From the NCBI RefSeq assembly GCF_018861755.1, contig NZ_JAHLEF010000029.1, positions 1 to 61,469 on the forward strand: a DNA stretch of 61,469 nt, written 5' to 3'. Below, piece by piece: positions 8,283 through 16,456 of the stretch (within the stretch, counting starts at the first letter, position 1; every line of letters begins with the position of its first letter). Source of the stretch: Clostridium sp. CF012. GTDB lineage: Bacteria > Bacillota > Clostridia > Clostridiales > Clostridiaceae. The notes beneath the pieces are model-generated. The model was not told the DNA's origin and made no database searches. It worked only from the letters and a program-made list of their open reading frames with translations. A program made the translations under genes and the position numbers.

Positions 8283-8840
8283 TTACTTTCTCTTAAAAGA
8301 TAATCCTTTGACTAAACTATCTTTACTGTCTTGATTAATTCCGATATATCTTTTTGTAATAGCTATATCACTTTGATTTAATAGTTCTTTTATACCCATA
8401 ACATCTTTACTTTGTTTATATAACCAATACCCAAATGTTTTTCTAAGTGTATGACAACCAATATTTTCTTTATACTCAAAAAAGTCGGCTGCTTCATTTA
8501 ATATTTGCCATACTCTTTGTCTTGTAATTGGTTTGTTTTTACCTTCTCTGCTTTGGAAAAGAAATTCATAATCTTTCATATCTTTTATATAATCTTTATA
8601 TATTTTTTTCAGTTCATCATTTATAACAATTTTAGCTTCTTTATTTGTCTTGCTTTCTCTAAAATAAACATAATCTTTGTTTTTTACGTCTCTAACTTTA
8701 AATTTAAGCATATCAGATATTCTTCTGCCTAAAAATATACCAGTCTCGAATAACACATAATCTCTATAATTTTTAGTTTTCAAATAATCTTCAATATCAA
8801 AAAGTAAATCTTGATCTCTTAAAGGTTCAACTGTATTCAT
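8283..8840 (-). CDS. Tyrosine recombinase, catalytic domain only
   Basis: 185 residues, about half the size of a normal phage integrase. It has the catalytic Arg (LGRRISDML), the beta-hairpin Lys (ESKTNKEAK), the H-x-x-R box (CHTLRKTFG) and the nucleophile Tyr (ITKRYIGI). The usual second His/Trp is Gln (LLNQSDIAI). The core-binding N-terminal domain is missing. The start ATG has AGGTGA 7 nt upstream and overlaps the zinc-ribbon gene by 4 nt. It is common in Clostridium and Bacillus phages at this place, possibly with a regulatory role. Confidence 0.82.
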   Translation of the reverse strand: MNTVEPLRDQDLLFDIEDYLKTKNYRDYVLFETGIFLGRRISDMLKFKVRDVKNKDYVYFRESKTNKEAKIVINDELKKIYKDYIKDMKDYEFLFQSREGKNKPITRQRVWQILNEAADFFEYKENIGCHTLRKTFGYWLYKQSKDVMGIKELLNQSDIAITKRYIGINQDSKDSLVKGLSFKRK

Positions 8841-9061
8841 TCATATTTCACCTGCCTTAGTTTTCCATGAACTCTTTGGTAGGCACTATGGCTCATACAT
8901 TCTTTTAAACTATCATTAGCCTTTGTAACTATTATCCTTTTGCTGTTGCAGTAAGGACACGTTAAATATCTATCCTCAGACATTGCCTTAATATCTTCGC
9001 TTAGCAATACAAACTCTAACATGCATGTTTTACATTTAAGAACTGTATATATACTTAACAT
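8837..9061 (-). CDS. Small zinc-ribbon protein
   Basis: 74 residues with two Cys pairs: CKTC at about 10-13 and CPYC at about 35-38, separated by a short hydrophobic/acidic linker, forming a zinc ribbon. A basic tail follows (VHGKLRQVKYE). The start has AAGGAG. It is translationally coupled to the recombinase gene. The role is unknown; a DNA- or protein-binding adaptor is plausible. Confidence 0.65.
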   Translation of the reverse strand: MLSIYTVLKCKTCMLEFVLLSEDIKAMSEDRYLTCPYCNSKRIIVTKANDSLKECMSHSAYQRVHGKLRQVKYE

Positions 9062-9117
9062 ATCCTTGCTCCTTATATTTTATTTTATTTTTAGAGTAGC
9101 CTACTCTATTAATCACA

Positions 9118-9186
9118 TCATGTTCCCACAAACCCACAGATTGGACACCGACCGTTTTCTAATTCACAATCACAGTTAGGACACAT
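9118..9186 (-). CDS. 22-residue zinc-binding mini-protein
   Basis: The peptide MCPNCDCELENGRCPICGFV continues with GT and stops. It has five Cys in the pattern CxxCxC...CxxC, enough to bind one zinc. The ATG at 9186 has GAGGTGAG 5 nt upstream, a strong site. It is too short for normal gene finders. The combination of a good ribosome binding site and a complete knuckle pair argues that it is translated. Confidence 0.5.
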   Translation of the reverse strand: MCPNCDCELENGRCPICGFVGT

Positions 9187-9215
9187 ACGCTCACCTCTTG
9201 AACGACCTCTTGAAC

Positions 9216-9254
9216 ATAAAAAAAGACACCAGCCAAACTGCTAATGTCTTTTTT
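9216..9254. terminator. Bidirectional terminator-like hairpin
   Basis: The stem AAAAAGACA pairs with TGTCTTTTT around an inner CAG-CCAAA-CTG hairpin, with A-run and T-run on opposite sides, so it can work in either direction. It lies between the ArpU-like gene and the zinc-binding ORFs and would end the regulator transcript. Confidence 0.55.
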
Positions 9255-9327
9255 AATCTTATTCACTTGTCGTTATACATACTATAATCTAGCAAAACCG
9301 TCAAAAGACGTCACTTTAAAAATATTT

Positions 9328-9807
9328 TTATTTATTTTTTAATTTTCTTTCTTTTTTAACTTTTGCCATAGTTCTTTCTACCTTGCTTTTACTTATATTT
9401 AGCCTTTGCGATATTTGTATATAGTTTAAATCGTCAACATCTTTTAGTTTAACAATTTTATATTCTATACCTGTTAATGATTTTAATTTTATATTCATTA
9501 ATTCCTTTTGTTCTAACATACCTTTTAAAATCATTTCTTCTCTTTCAAGTCTTACATCTATTATATTTAAACGAGGTATAATTCTTTCTAATGTTGTGGC
9601 ATCCTTTGAACCATGTGGCATGTCAGAATATGTTTGTGCTTGTAATTCTCCTGGTGCTTTAAGTGATAATTCTAAAGTTTTCTTTTGACTTTTGAGTCTT
9701 GATATATTTATGTTTGCTATATCTATTTCAGTGCATAAATCCTTGTAAGTATTAATAGCGTAAATAATAATCACTCCTTTTATTTTAAGAAATTCTTTTG
9801 TATTCAT
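9328..9807 (-). CDS. ArpU/RinA-type phage late transcription regulator
   Basis: A helical protein with a coiled-coil centre and a C-terminal sigma-like helix-turn-helix (LNYIQISQRLNISKSKVERTM, about residues 128-148). Such ArpU/RinA/Xpf-like proteins switch on late phage genes, and the late genes lie directly downstream. The ATG at 9807 lies inside the previous gene and lacks a ribosome binding site. AAAGGAG at 9779-9773 is followed 8 nt later by ATT TAC GCT (9765), giving (M)YAINTYKDL. An ATT start is therefore likely. Confidence 0.7.
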   Translation of the reverse strand: MNTKEFLKIKGVIIIYAINTYKDLCTEIDIANINISRLKSQKKTLELSLKAPGELQAQTYSDMPHGSKDATTLERIIPRLNIIDVRLEREEMILKGMLEQKELMNIKLKSLTGIEYKIVKLKDVDDLNYIQISQRLNISKSKVERTMAKVKKERKLKNK

Positions 9808-10777
9808 AAACTACATTTTCTAGACTTGTTTCTGCGTAAATTTGAGTTGTTTTTGGGTCACTATGACCTAGCAATGCTTGTACATTATGCAATGCCATTC
9901 CTGCCGCTAGCAAATGTGTGGCTATGCTATGTCTCAACAGATGTGGGTATATTGATTTCCCTAAATCCGCTCTTATAGCAATATTTTTAATTTCTCTCTC
10001 AATACTTCTTCCACCTAATCTATTATGTTTACCCTTGCTGGTAACAAATAAAGCAGGGTTATTATCTGCTCTAGACAATATATACTCTCTTAAAAGGTAT
10101 CTAGCTTTTGTATTAAAACAAACTATTCTTTCTTTATTACCTTTTCCAATTACTTTTAATGTTTTATTATGCCAATCTATATCTTCTTTATTTATATCAA
10201 CTATTTCTGATAGTCTGCATCCGCTGCTATACGTAAATTCTAACAAAGCTTTTTCTCTTATACTCTTACATTTCTGTCTTAGTATTTCTACTTCATCAAC
10301 AGTCAAAGCATGTCTAAGTCTTCCCCGCTCTTTGGTTGCTTTTATTGTTAACATAGGATTTTTAGGTATATATTCTTCTGCTAATAACCAACTGAAAAAT
10401 GATTTTAATATATAACTTTGTGTATTGGTAGTGCTAGGCTTAAGATTCTTACATCTCTGTGCTAAGTACATTCTAATGTCCATACTTGTGACAGTTGCAA
10501 GAGGCTTTCTAAGATAATTTGCAAATTTTAGTATCTCACGATTGTAGTTTTTTAATGTTGTTATGCTTAATCCTTCTAACTTTTTCACTACTAAATAAAT
10601 TTGTAGTTTATCTTCTGTATCGCCACTTGTTGTAAGACCAGTTTCCTGTGGTACTACATCATATTTGTATAAGACTTCTTCAATTATTCTTCTAACTTTT
10701 AGTTGATCTATATCGGTAAATTCCAATGTTAACTTACCTACCATTCTAATTATTACTTCATCATTTGCTAATCCCAT
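9785..10777 (-). CDS. XerC/D-like tyrosine recombinase
   Basis: 330 residues, complete. The SAM-like core-binding domain spans about 45-140 (LSITTLKNYNREILKFANYL). The catalytic domain contains Arg (SSGCRLSEIVDI), Lys (GKGNKERIV), HLLRHSIATHLL, GHSDPKTTQIY with the nucleophile Tyr. The start has AGGAGGTAAATTAAC. It looks like XerC/D or a resolvase rather than the integrase, which is encoded at the other end of the prophage. It may resolve multimers or act at late control. Its last bases overlap the regulator ORF. Confidence 0.85.
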   Translation of the reverse strand: MGLANDEVIIRMVGKLTLEFTDIDQLKVRRIIEEVLYKYDVVPQETGLTTSGDTEDKLQIYLVVKKLEGLSITTLKNYNREILKFANYLRKPLATVTSMDIRMYLAQRCKNLKPSTTNTQSYILKSFFSWLLAEEYIPKNPMLTIKATKERGRLRHALTVDEVEILRQKCKSIREKALLEFTYSSGCRLSEIVDINKEDIDWHNKTLKVIGKGNKERIVCFNTKARYLLREYILSRADNNPALFVTSKGKHNRLGGRSIEREIKNIAIRADLGKSIYPHLLRHSIATHLLAAGMALHNVQALLGHSDPKTTQIYAETSLENVVYEYKRIS

Positions 10778-10803
10778 GTTAATTTACCTCCTAAATTTTT
10801 CAT

Positions 10804-10902
10804 TTGTTTTAAAGGAGATATAGGGTATAATATCTATATCTCCTAGTTGAGATTTAAGAGAGCTTGAGGTTGTCCAGACTGCGGCTCTCTTTTTATTTTT
10901 TG
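10804..10902 (+). ncRNA. Candidate short counter-oriented RNA with own promoter and terminator
   Basis: On the plus strand, opposite to all nearby genes, TTGTTT (10804-10809) and TATAAT (10826-10831) are 16 bp apart. A stem AAGAGAGC/GCTCTCTT (10856-10863 with 10884-10891) followed by T-rich sequence ends the unit about 55-65 nt after the expected start. The -10 sits in the spacer of a perfect 10-bp inverted repeat (10814-10823 and 10834-10843). A short untranslated RNA or a transcription block is possible. Confidence 0.4.
10814..10843. repeat. Perfect 10-bp inverted repeat around a TATAAT box
   Basis: GGAGATATAG at 10814-10823 is the exact reverse complement of CTATATCTCC at 10834-10843, with the 10-bp spacer GGTATAATAT. 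The centre carries a -10-like element, so a bound dimeric regulator would block a promoter. It lies upstream of the XerC/D-like gene. Confidence 0.6.
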
Positions 10903-10935
10903 TGCTTTATGTCGTCGTATCTTGTTATTACGTCA

Positions 10936-11877
10936 CTAGACTATCTTAAATTGTTGATATTTTACACCCTCTGACGTCTTCATATTGGTAATGTTATTTT
11001 CATAAGGTACATTTATATAATCAAGTACCACCGTCATTCCTAGACCGCCATCTTCTATACTTTTCATGCAATAATCATATTGTTTTGGGTGACTTCTTTG
11101 CATCCTTTGGAACCTATTTTCTCCTTTTTCAAGGTGAGCACCGAACATGCAAAACATACAACCAGTTCTTTCGTACCCCATTTTATATATTTTGGAATAA
11201 GGTAAATTATAAAGTTTTATATAATCCCATATATCTTTCTCAGTCCAAAAACCCAAAGGTACACTTTGGCCATTATCAAATGAATTACACCCAGTTTTTT
11301 TATATGCGCTTTCTCTCATACCACCCTCTGCTGCCATTGTTCCTATGAATGGTTTTAATCCTGTTTCATGTCCAAATGCTTTAAGCGGTCTTTTTTTCAT
11401 TATCATACAACACTGACTAGATATTTTAAAATTTGCATTTAATAGAAATTTATATTTCTTATGGTTTCCATAAAGTGTGTATTCTCCATTTAGCTTTTGA
11501 ATTGCCCATTTACTATCTTTCCTAGCATATTCAATCGTTAATGCTATTTCCTTACTTATTACTGGATACCCGTAAGTTTTAATTACATCCTTAAAGTTCA
11601 TTTTAGGTTTTACCCAAATTACATTTTCAGTTTCTTTTACAAAGTTTCTTATTTCGGGAAATTCTAAGCCTGTATCTGAATAAACTGCTACTACATTAGG
11701 GTATAAACTTCTAACCAAATGAAGCAGCACCGTACTATCTTTACCACCACTGAAACTAACATAAACTTGACCACTATAATATCTATACCATTCCTCAATT
11801 CTTGCTTTAGACTTCATTATTTTCACTTCTAAAGGTAAGGCTTGAAGCATTTTCAATTCTGATGTTTCCACTTTCAT
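10936..11877 (-). CDS. Phage PAPS reductase family (PP-loop) protein
   Basis: 313 residues. The PP-loop SGGKDST at about 43-49 binds ATP or adenylate. CCMIMKKRPLK (about 156-166) and the CMFC cluster near 242-245 are shared with the PAPS reductase/DndC-like superfamily. Phage members are common and are not tied to sulfate assimilation; a nucleic-acid or nucleotide modification role is possible. The ATG at 11877 is too close to AGAAGG; the GTG at 11871 is spaced 7 nt from it and is the better start. The ribosome binding site lies in the 3' arm of a hairpin (11880-11909). Confidence 0.8.
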   Translation of the reverse strand: MKVETSELKMLQALPLEVKIMKSKARIEEWYRYYSGQVYVSFSGGKDSTVLLHLVRSLYPNVVAVYSDTGLEFPEIRNFVKETENVIWVKPKMNFKDVIKTYGYPVISKEIALTIEYARKDSKWAIQKLNGEYTLYGNHKKYKFLLNANFKISSQCCMIMKKRPLKAFGHETGLKPFIGTMAAEGGMRESAYKKTGCNSFDNGQSVPLGFWTEKDIWDYIKLYNLPYSKIYKMGYERTGCMFCMFGAHLEKGENRFQRMQRSHPKQYDYCMKSIEDGGLGMTVVLDYINVPYENNITNMKTSEGVKYQQFKIV

Positions 11878-11879
11878 TC

Positions 11880-12124
11880 CTTCTCAGCAAGTTATTCACT
11901 GCTAAGAAGGAGCACTCGTTTAGGCTTCCAAGGCCAAATACCCTTGCATGTATTATTAGTACAGGTATCAACGCTATTGTTGACAAGTTTTACTCTTCAT
12001 TTCAACACCTGAAGCGGTTCACATCTCTGTGGATTGCAAATCTATTAGGTAGTGTTACCCCTCAAACCTCAAAACCTAGTTTACTAGGGATTTTGAAAGC
12101 GGAATTTTATATTTAATTTTCAAT
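11880..12124 (-). ncRNA. Structured leader RNA candidate upstream of PAPS-reductase gene
   Basis: About 245 bp with no plausible gene, but clearly richer in G+C than the flanking coding DNA and full of short inverted elements (CCTAG-TAAA-CTAGG near the 5' side; GTCAAC/GTTGATAC; a final 10-bp hairpin 11880-11909 that holds the ribosome binding site). It starts with a 15-codon ORF. This layout resembles an attenuator or a riboregulated leader. It matches no RNA family I can name. Confidence 0.4.
12076..12123 (-). CDS. Putative 15-residue leader peptide
   Basis: A TTG start at 12123 with AAGGAG 6 nt upstream gives the peptide MKIKYKIPLSKSLVN. Its stop codon lies in a small stem (CCTAG/CTAGG). 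It precedes the GC-rich leader of the PAPS-reductase gene. It could be a regulatory leader peptide or chance. Confidence 0.3.
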   Translation of the reverse strand: MKIKYKIPLSKSLVN

Positions 12125-12172
12125 TTTAACTCCTTCTTTCATTTGTCATGATATTTAGCAATTGTGACCTAA

Positions 12173-13207
12173 CTATTTTTCAATGTAATTGCTGACATGC
12201 TTTATTATCATGTTTATGGTCCCATCTCCAACCCTTTGTATTTCGAATCTGCTGTTATCTTTATAGGCCTCTTGATTTATATATATATCTATATCTTTAT
12301 CTATCTTAAGCCTAGTTCTTTTAAGTTTCTTTTCTACATATTCCTTGTCGATTATTACTGTTTTAGCTACATCATATTTCTGCATATTTTCCAAGAAACT
12401 TTCGATAGTTTCATCATTTTCAAATATGTTTTCAGTGAATTCCTCTAAATTGATGTTGTCCTTTTCCTCAAGTTGCCTTTTAATATCTTTTCTAAACATT
12501 TCTTGTTTACTAGCATCTTCTTTAAAATTATTTCTAGCCCAACTCTCTGCAGCAACCATGAAATTCTTAGTCATATCCCTTTCATTGTTTACAATCTCAC
12601 AGTTCAAAAAATTGTTGATAAAATATTTTGCTCCATATTCTTCCTCAACCTTATTCTTACTGCACTTATCAATAACCATTAAATCAAAAGAATTATCTTT
12701 TCTAATCGGTTTTATAAAAGCACACCTTTGGACTCTTTGGCCACTTCCAGGTAAACCAGTAAATTGAGGTACTATATCAACGCCCATTTTATTATCTATA
12801 AAATCTATAGCGTGCATATAGTTCTTAATATAATCCATCTTGAATATGCCTAAAACTGGTCCAAACTCTGTAGTAAATGAGACTATTATAAGGTCACAGG
12901 AAGGAATATCCCCTTTGCTCCTCATGATGCTGAATAAGTTTCTTGCTATTTCTTTGGACACATCTAGTAAATTGTTTTCACCATTTAGGTATTGTTGAGA
13001 TACGTCCTTTACTTCACTTGCTTCTTTGTTAAAAATTGCCTACCTTAACTCTTCATCCTTTAAACATTTCTGAACATGTTTTAATAAAAAACTATACTTT
13101 TCTTCATCTAAATCTAAAACATATTCATTCAATATAGGTTCATCTGAATTATTATCTAATACATGGATTACTGCTTCATTGATGTTTATTTCTTTTATAT
13201 ATTCCAT
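12173..13207 (-). pseudogene. Nucleoid-associated protein (NdpA/YejK-like, PF04245), interrupted by amber codon
   Basis: Reading from the ATG at 13207 gives an N-terminus MEYIKEININEAVIHVLDNN that belongs to the 37-kDa nucleoid-associated protein family. At codon 56 there is an in-frame TAG (13042-13040). The frame then continues without a break through AIFNKEASEVK to the 262-residue remainder (GDIPSCDLIIVSFTTEFGPVLGIFKMDY, truncated here in mid-motif), 344 residues in all. The only restart, GTG at 12961, lacks a ribosome binding site. The reading frame is otherwise intact, so this is a recent nonsense mutation or a recoded codon. Confidence 0.82.
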
Positions 13208-13609
13208 TTAGTTACCTCCTAAGAATTTTCTAATTCTATTTTTTATTTTCTTATCTTCTGAATCCTTAATGAGCTTGTCCATCCTAGTTACATTCACATA
13301 CGCATTTTTTAACTCCTTATCAGACCTATCTAGTTTATAGTGCAAGCCATCAATAATTATTTGCTTACATTGTCCCTCTTGTTTTAACCCAATTATTTCT
13401 TTTTCTTTAGCTGCTAAACTTTTAAAAGTCGCGACATCTTCTAATTTGAATATTTTAATATCCTGGTCCATGACTATATTTCTTAGAACATTTAAATCTT
13501 TTCTATACTTTAAAACAAGTTTAGTATTTCCAATATTTATTATTTTTAAATTACTATTTTCACCCTCTAACCTATTAATTTTATTTTTAAAAGCTGATAT
13601 TCTACTCAT
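13208..13609 (-). CDS. Coiled-coil phage protein, unknown
   Basis: 133 residues from the ATG at 13609 (GGAGGTATATATT upstream; an earlier in-frame start is inside the site). The protein is almost entirely helical: INRLEGENSNLK, LKQEGQCKQIIIDGLHYKLDRSDKEL and a basic end KIKNRIRKFLGGN. It ends one base before the nucleoid-protein start, so the two were co-translated. No family is recognised. Confidence 0.65.
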   Translation of the reverse strand: MSRISAFKNKINRLEGENSNLKIINIGNTKLVLKYRKDLNVLRNIVMDQDIKIFKLEDVATFKSLAAKEKEIIGLKQEGQCKQIIIDGLHYKLDRSDKELKNAYVNVTRMDKLIKDSEDKKIKNRIRKFLGGN

Positions 13610-13651
13610 AATATATACCTCCAATATTTATTTTTTATTTACCAAAACATA

Positions 13652-13819
13652 TTAATTTTCAAAGTATTCTTTTGTGATTTTCTTAATTCTTTTTACATTT
13701 TTATTTATTTGCTCTAATAGTTTTCCCGTAGGAGCTTCTTTACACAAATCAACTAATATATCTGCTAAATTATGCACTGTCTGCAAATCATCCATGGCCC
13801 TATTTGATACGCCTCTCAT
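13652..13819 (-). CDS. Small helical phage protein, 55 residues
   Basis: Begins MRGVSNRAMDDLQTVHNLAD and ends KKITKEYFEN. It has one likely amphipathic helix pair and a lysine-rich second half. The start overlaps the stop of the upstream 58-residue gene (ATGA), so it is translationally coupled. The function is unknown. Confidence 0.6.
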   Translation of the reverse strand: MRGVSNRAMDDLQTVHNLADILVDLCKEAPTGKLLEQINKNVKRIKKITKEYFEN

Positions 13820-13992
13820 TTATTATCACTTTCCTTTTTTAATATATTTGTGGTCCATAACATTAATATTTGTATTTTAGGTTTTTCATTTGCCTTATAC
13901 CTAGTAACTGCCTGCATTTCTAATGTAAATTTAATTAAGTTGACTACTTCCTTTGCAATTTCTTTTAAGGTCCATATTTCTTCATTACTCAT
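13816..13992 (-). CDS. Small phage protein, 58 residues
   Basis: Begins MSNEEIWTLKEIAKEVVNLI and ends ILKKESDNK. It overlaps the 3' end of the replisome organizer gene by 8 nt and its stop overlaps the next start. The two tiny genes form a coupled pair behind the replication gene. No family is recognised. Confidence 0.6.
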   Translation of the reverse strand: MSNEEIWTLKEIAKEVVNLIKFTLEMQAVTRYKANEKPKIQILMLWTTNILKKESDNK

Positions 13993-14815
13993 AATCAGCT
14001 ATATTAATTCCTACTTTTCCTTCTACTACTTCTTCCTTTTCTCCTAAAAGTTTTTCTTCCAATTCTTTAAAATCGTAATCTCTTGCAGGACAATTTTCTA
14101 CAAATTGGTTTTTATTTCTACCATAATTATTTGAAGTAGTTTTAGATTTTTCATCCTTTAAAGGGAATACTCCTTGCCAACTACTCATAATGCTATTATT
14201 TAAAATTTGTATCTTTTCATTATCTAATGAGGTTAAACCGTTTAATTTTTTTAATATCAACTCTAGTGCTTTTTCTGTTAAGGCTTTTTTAATTGATTTT
14301 CTCATTTTCATAAATTCTATAATAGTTTTTTTCAATTCCTCATTTTCTGTAAACTCAGTAATTATAATTTCAAAAGTTTTCTTAATACTCTTATCTTTAC
14401 TTACCTCATCTATCCTAACCTTACCTAATCTAACCTGCGTGTCCAAATTGTATCCATCTTGTATACATTCCGTATCCATAAGTTTATAAGCTCCATTATC
14501 TTCCTCTAAGTAAGCTTTTTCTTGTTCGTATAAAGTCTCTTGGTACCTATCATTTTGAATATAATTGTGTATTCTCCAGTGAATAATTACACAAACTCCA
14601 CTTTCAAAAGGTATTATAAAATTTTTAGCTATTAGTATTTTTAAATCATCACTTGAACAATTGACCATTTTTATTATTTTATTAGGTGAGCTAACAAATC
14701 CATCATCATCAGCCCGCATAGATAATTGAAAATATAGTAATTGTGAACTAACTGGCATTTCTAAAAATAAATCTGTGTCTATAATTTTTAGTGAAAACAT
14801 TCTTTTTTGTGCCAT
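13985..14815 (-). CDS. Phage replisome organizer (DnaD-like)
   Basis: 276 residues. The N-terminal winged-helix domain (about 1-100) reads MAQKRMFSLKIIDTDLFLEM, then LLYFQLSMRADDDGFVSSPNKI and HWRIHNYIQNDRY, the signature of phage replisome organizer N-domains. The central part (150-230) is a DnaD-like helical domain with LTEKALELILKKL and ILNNSIMSSWQGVF. It loads the replicative helicase at the phage origin. The start has GGGGGA. No separate helicase loader is seen downstream, so host DnaC/DnaI-type functions are probably used. Confidence 0.85.
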   Translation of the reverse strand: MAQKRMFSLKIIDTDLFLEMPVSSQLLYFQLSMRADDDGFVSSPNKIIKMVNCSSDDLKILIAKNFIIPFESGVCVIIHWRIHNYIQNDRYQETLYEQEKAYLEEDNGAYKLMDTECIQDGYNLDTQVRLGKVRIDEVSKDKSIKKTFEIIITEFTENEELKKTIIEFMKMRKSIKKALTEKALELILKKLNGLTSLDNEKIQILNNSIMSSWQGVFPLKDEKSKTTSNNYGRNKNQFVENCPARDYDFKELEEKLLGEKEEVVEGKVGINIADYE

Positions 14816-14854
14816 TCATATTCCCCCATGTCGGTATTTTTTTATATTGTGAAT

Positions 14855-15412
14855 TTAATCATAAAATCTTTTTCTATTCCAGTTCTTAGTTTTACTTTTT
14901 ATTTCATCTGAAAATTGCAGTGGTTCAAACTCTTCAAAAAGATTTAAGCATTTTTCGGCGAGTGTTTTTTCTGGTACTTTAATCAAAGCTCTTAATTTTT
15001 CTAATGCTATTCCTAATCTATTAAATGCATTCTTTTGATCTTCTGTTAAGTTGAAACCAGCCAATTCAAATTTATCGAATTTATGTGGTTGCCACCCTCT
15101 ACCTACAATACATATTTTGAGTGTTTTTTCTCCTTCTCTTATTATGTCTTTATGGTTTTTCCTAGCATATTCATATTCCATTACTGCTCCTTTGCTCTCC
15201 TGCCACCCTATAAGCAAGTACACAGTGTCACATACATCAATCATCGAATAACATATGTGCATGTAGTCAGCATGTTCAAACCCTCCGTTTAATGTTGCTG
15301 GGTTCATTGGTACAAACCCTCGTTCCCTTAAATCAACCTCAGCTGCTTTGAATATTTCTTTAAAATTTTCTGATCCTGTTATTTTTCCTGCTATATAAAT
15401 ATTTTTATTCAT
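14855..15412 (-). CDS. DUF4406 (nucleoside 2-deoxyribosyltransferase-like) protein
   Basis: 185 residues. The N-terminal 100 residues have the DUF4406 pattern: IYIAGKITG, FVPMNPA, MIDVCDTVYLLIGWQESKGAVMEYEYA (given in parts; this last contains the W-S-G-A-E motif typical of nucleoside deoxyribosyltransferase-like folds). It may act on nucleotides. Two further helices form the C-terminus. The gene overlaps the preceding one by 8 nt. Confidence 0.75.
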   Translation of the reverse strand: MNKNIYIAGKITGSENFKEIFKAAEVDLRERGFVPMNPATLNGGFEHADYMHICYSMIDVCDTVYLLIGWQESKGAVMEYEYARKNHKDIIREGEKTLKICIVGRGWQPHKFDKFELAGFNLTEDQKNAFNRLGIALEKLRALIKVPEKTLAEKCLNLFEEFEPLQFSDEIKSKTKNWNRKRFYD

Positions 15413-15791
15413 TGCTTTCCACGATATCCGTTAACATATTGCACCATTTCCAAAATGCTTTTAGAATTGGTTCTGTGTTAACACTACTGAGTTCCCCACC
15501 AAATCCTATAAATCCATCTTTATTAAAAGAGATTGCTTCTCTGCCTTTAAAGTAACTACCATCAACTTTCATATAACAATATTGCAATTTACCTTTTTCA
15601 AATTTTGAGTCTTTAACTTTTGCAGCACTTACTCTCATATTCATTTGTGCAGCGTGAAAATCACCGCTTGCGAGATAAGTTATTAACTCCGCTTCTACCA
15701 TATTGGATAACATCCTTACATGGAGTTGAGATATTTTTTCATAACTTAATCCTAATTTTTTAAATATTTCTCTTGCTTCATCATTATTCAT
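15405..15791 (-). CDS. Conserved phage protein, unknown (128 residues)
   Basis: A helical N-terminus (EIFKKLGLSYEKISQLHVRML) followed by a beta-rich part (GKLQYCYMKVDGSYFKGREAI, GFIGFGGELSS). The start has AGGAGGG 9 nt upstream. It is coupled with both neighbours in the early operon. I do not recognise the family. Confidence 0.6.
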   Translation of the reverse strand: MNNDEAREIFKKLGLSYEKISQLHVRMLSNMVEAELITYLASGDFHAAQMNMRVSAAKVKDSKFEKGKLQYCYMKVDGSYFKGREAISFNKDGFIGFGGELSSVNTEPILKAFWKWCNMLTDIVESNE

Positions 15792-15793
15792 TA

Positions 15794-16417
15794 CTATATT
15801 CCCTCCTTATTCAATTGCTCATAAGCCATTTTAAGACCTATTAAGTAGCCTTGAACTCTATAAGGGATAATATCCCCTGCACTAAATATCCATTCTGCAG
15901 CATCGCAATCGCAATCGGTTAAATCGTCATAAACTTGGTTAACTACATAATCCCAATTGCTTTTACTGGTGCAATCTCTACTTTCAATTATTAAGCCTCT
16001 TAAAAGCCTAATATGGTTATCAACTATTTTTTTTCTTTCCCTATCTCTTTTATTATCAAAATCAAATTCTTCATCATCCTGCATATTTTTTATTTCTTCT
16101 CTAATTCTTGCAATTGCTTCGTCACTATCAAATGAGTATTTATCTTCATCAAGTGCCGATAATTTGCCATGAAAATAGTCAAGTCCATAAGTTATAATTG
16201 ATTTAATAGTAGCTTTTTCTGTAAAACAAAATACTGCATCGCCGATATCACCAGTAACATACATTCTTGAACCATCAAATACAAATCTAGTATAATAACT
16301 ATTTGTATCTGGACCTCCCCAACTTAAAGCAGAAACTCTATCATCATACTTTTTAAATGTTGCAATATGGTCCTCAAACCATTCCTTAATTTCATCTTCT
16401 ATTTTTTTATAATTCAT
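15794..16417 (-). CDS. Conserved phage protein, unknown (207 residues)
   Basis: An acidic protein with the N-terminal motif WGGPDTNSYYTRFVFDGSRM, then GDIGDAVFCFTE, and a C-terminal half with aromatic and acidic residues ending AAEWIFSAGDIIPYRVQGYL. Proteins with this sequence pattern occur in the early regions of Firmicute phages but without known function. The start has AGAGGAGAATTAATTT. Two-nt gap to the next gene. Confidence 0.6.
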   Translation of the reverse strand: MNYKKIEDEIKEWFEDHIATFKKYDDRVSALSWGGPDTNSYYTRFVFDGSRMYVTGDIGDAVFCFTEKATIKSIITYGLDYFHGKLSALDEDKYSFDSDEAIARIREEIKNMQDDEEFDFDNKRDRERKKIVDNHIRLLRGLIIESRDCTSKSNWDYVVNQVYDDLTDCDCDAAEWIFSAGDIIPYRVQGYLIGLKMAYEQLNKEGI

Positions 16418-16456
16418 AAATTAATTCTCCTCTCAAATTTTAATTATATTCTGTAG

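Noticed and set aside
11862-12116. 84-codon plus-strand ORF over the structured leader
   Set aside because: No ribosome binding site, opposite to the operon, unfamiliar composition; better explained by the GC-rich untranslated leader.
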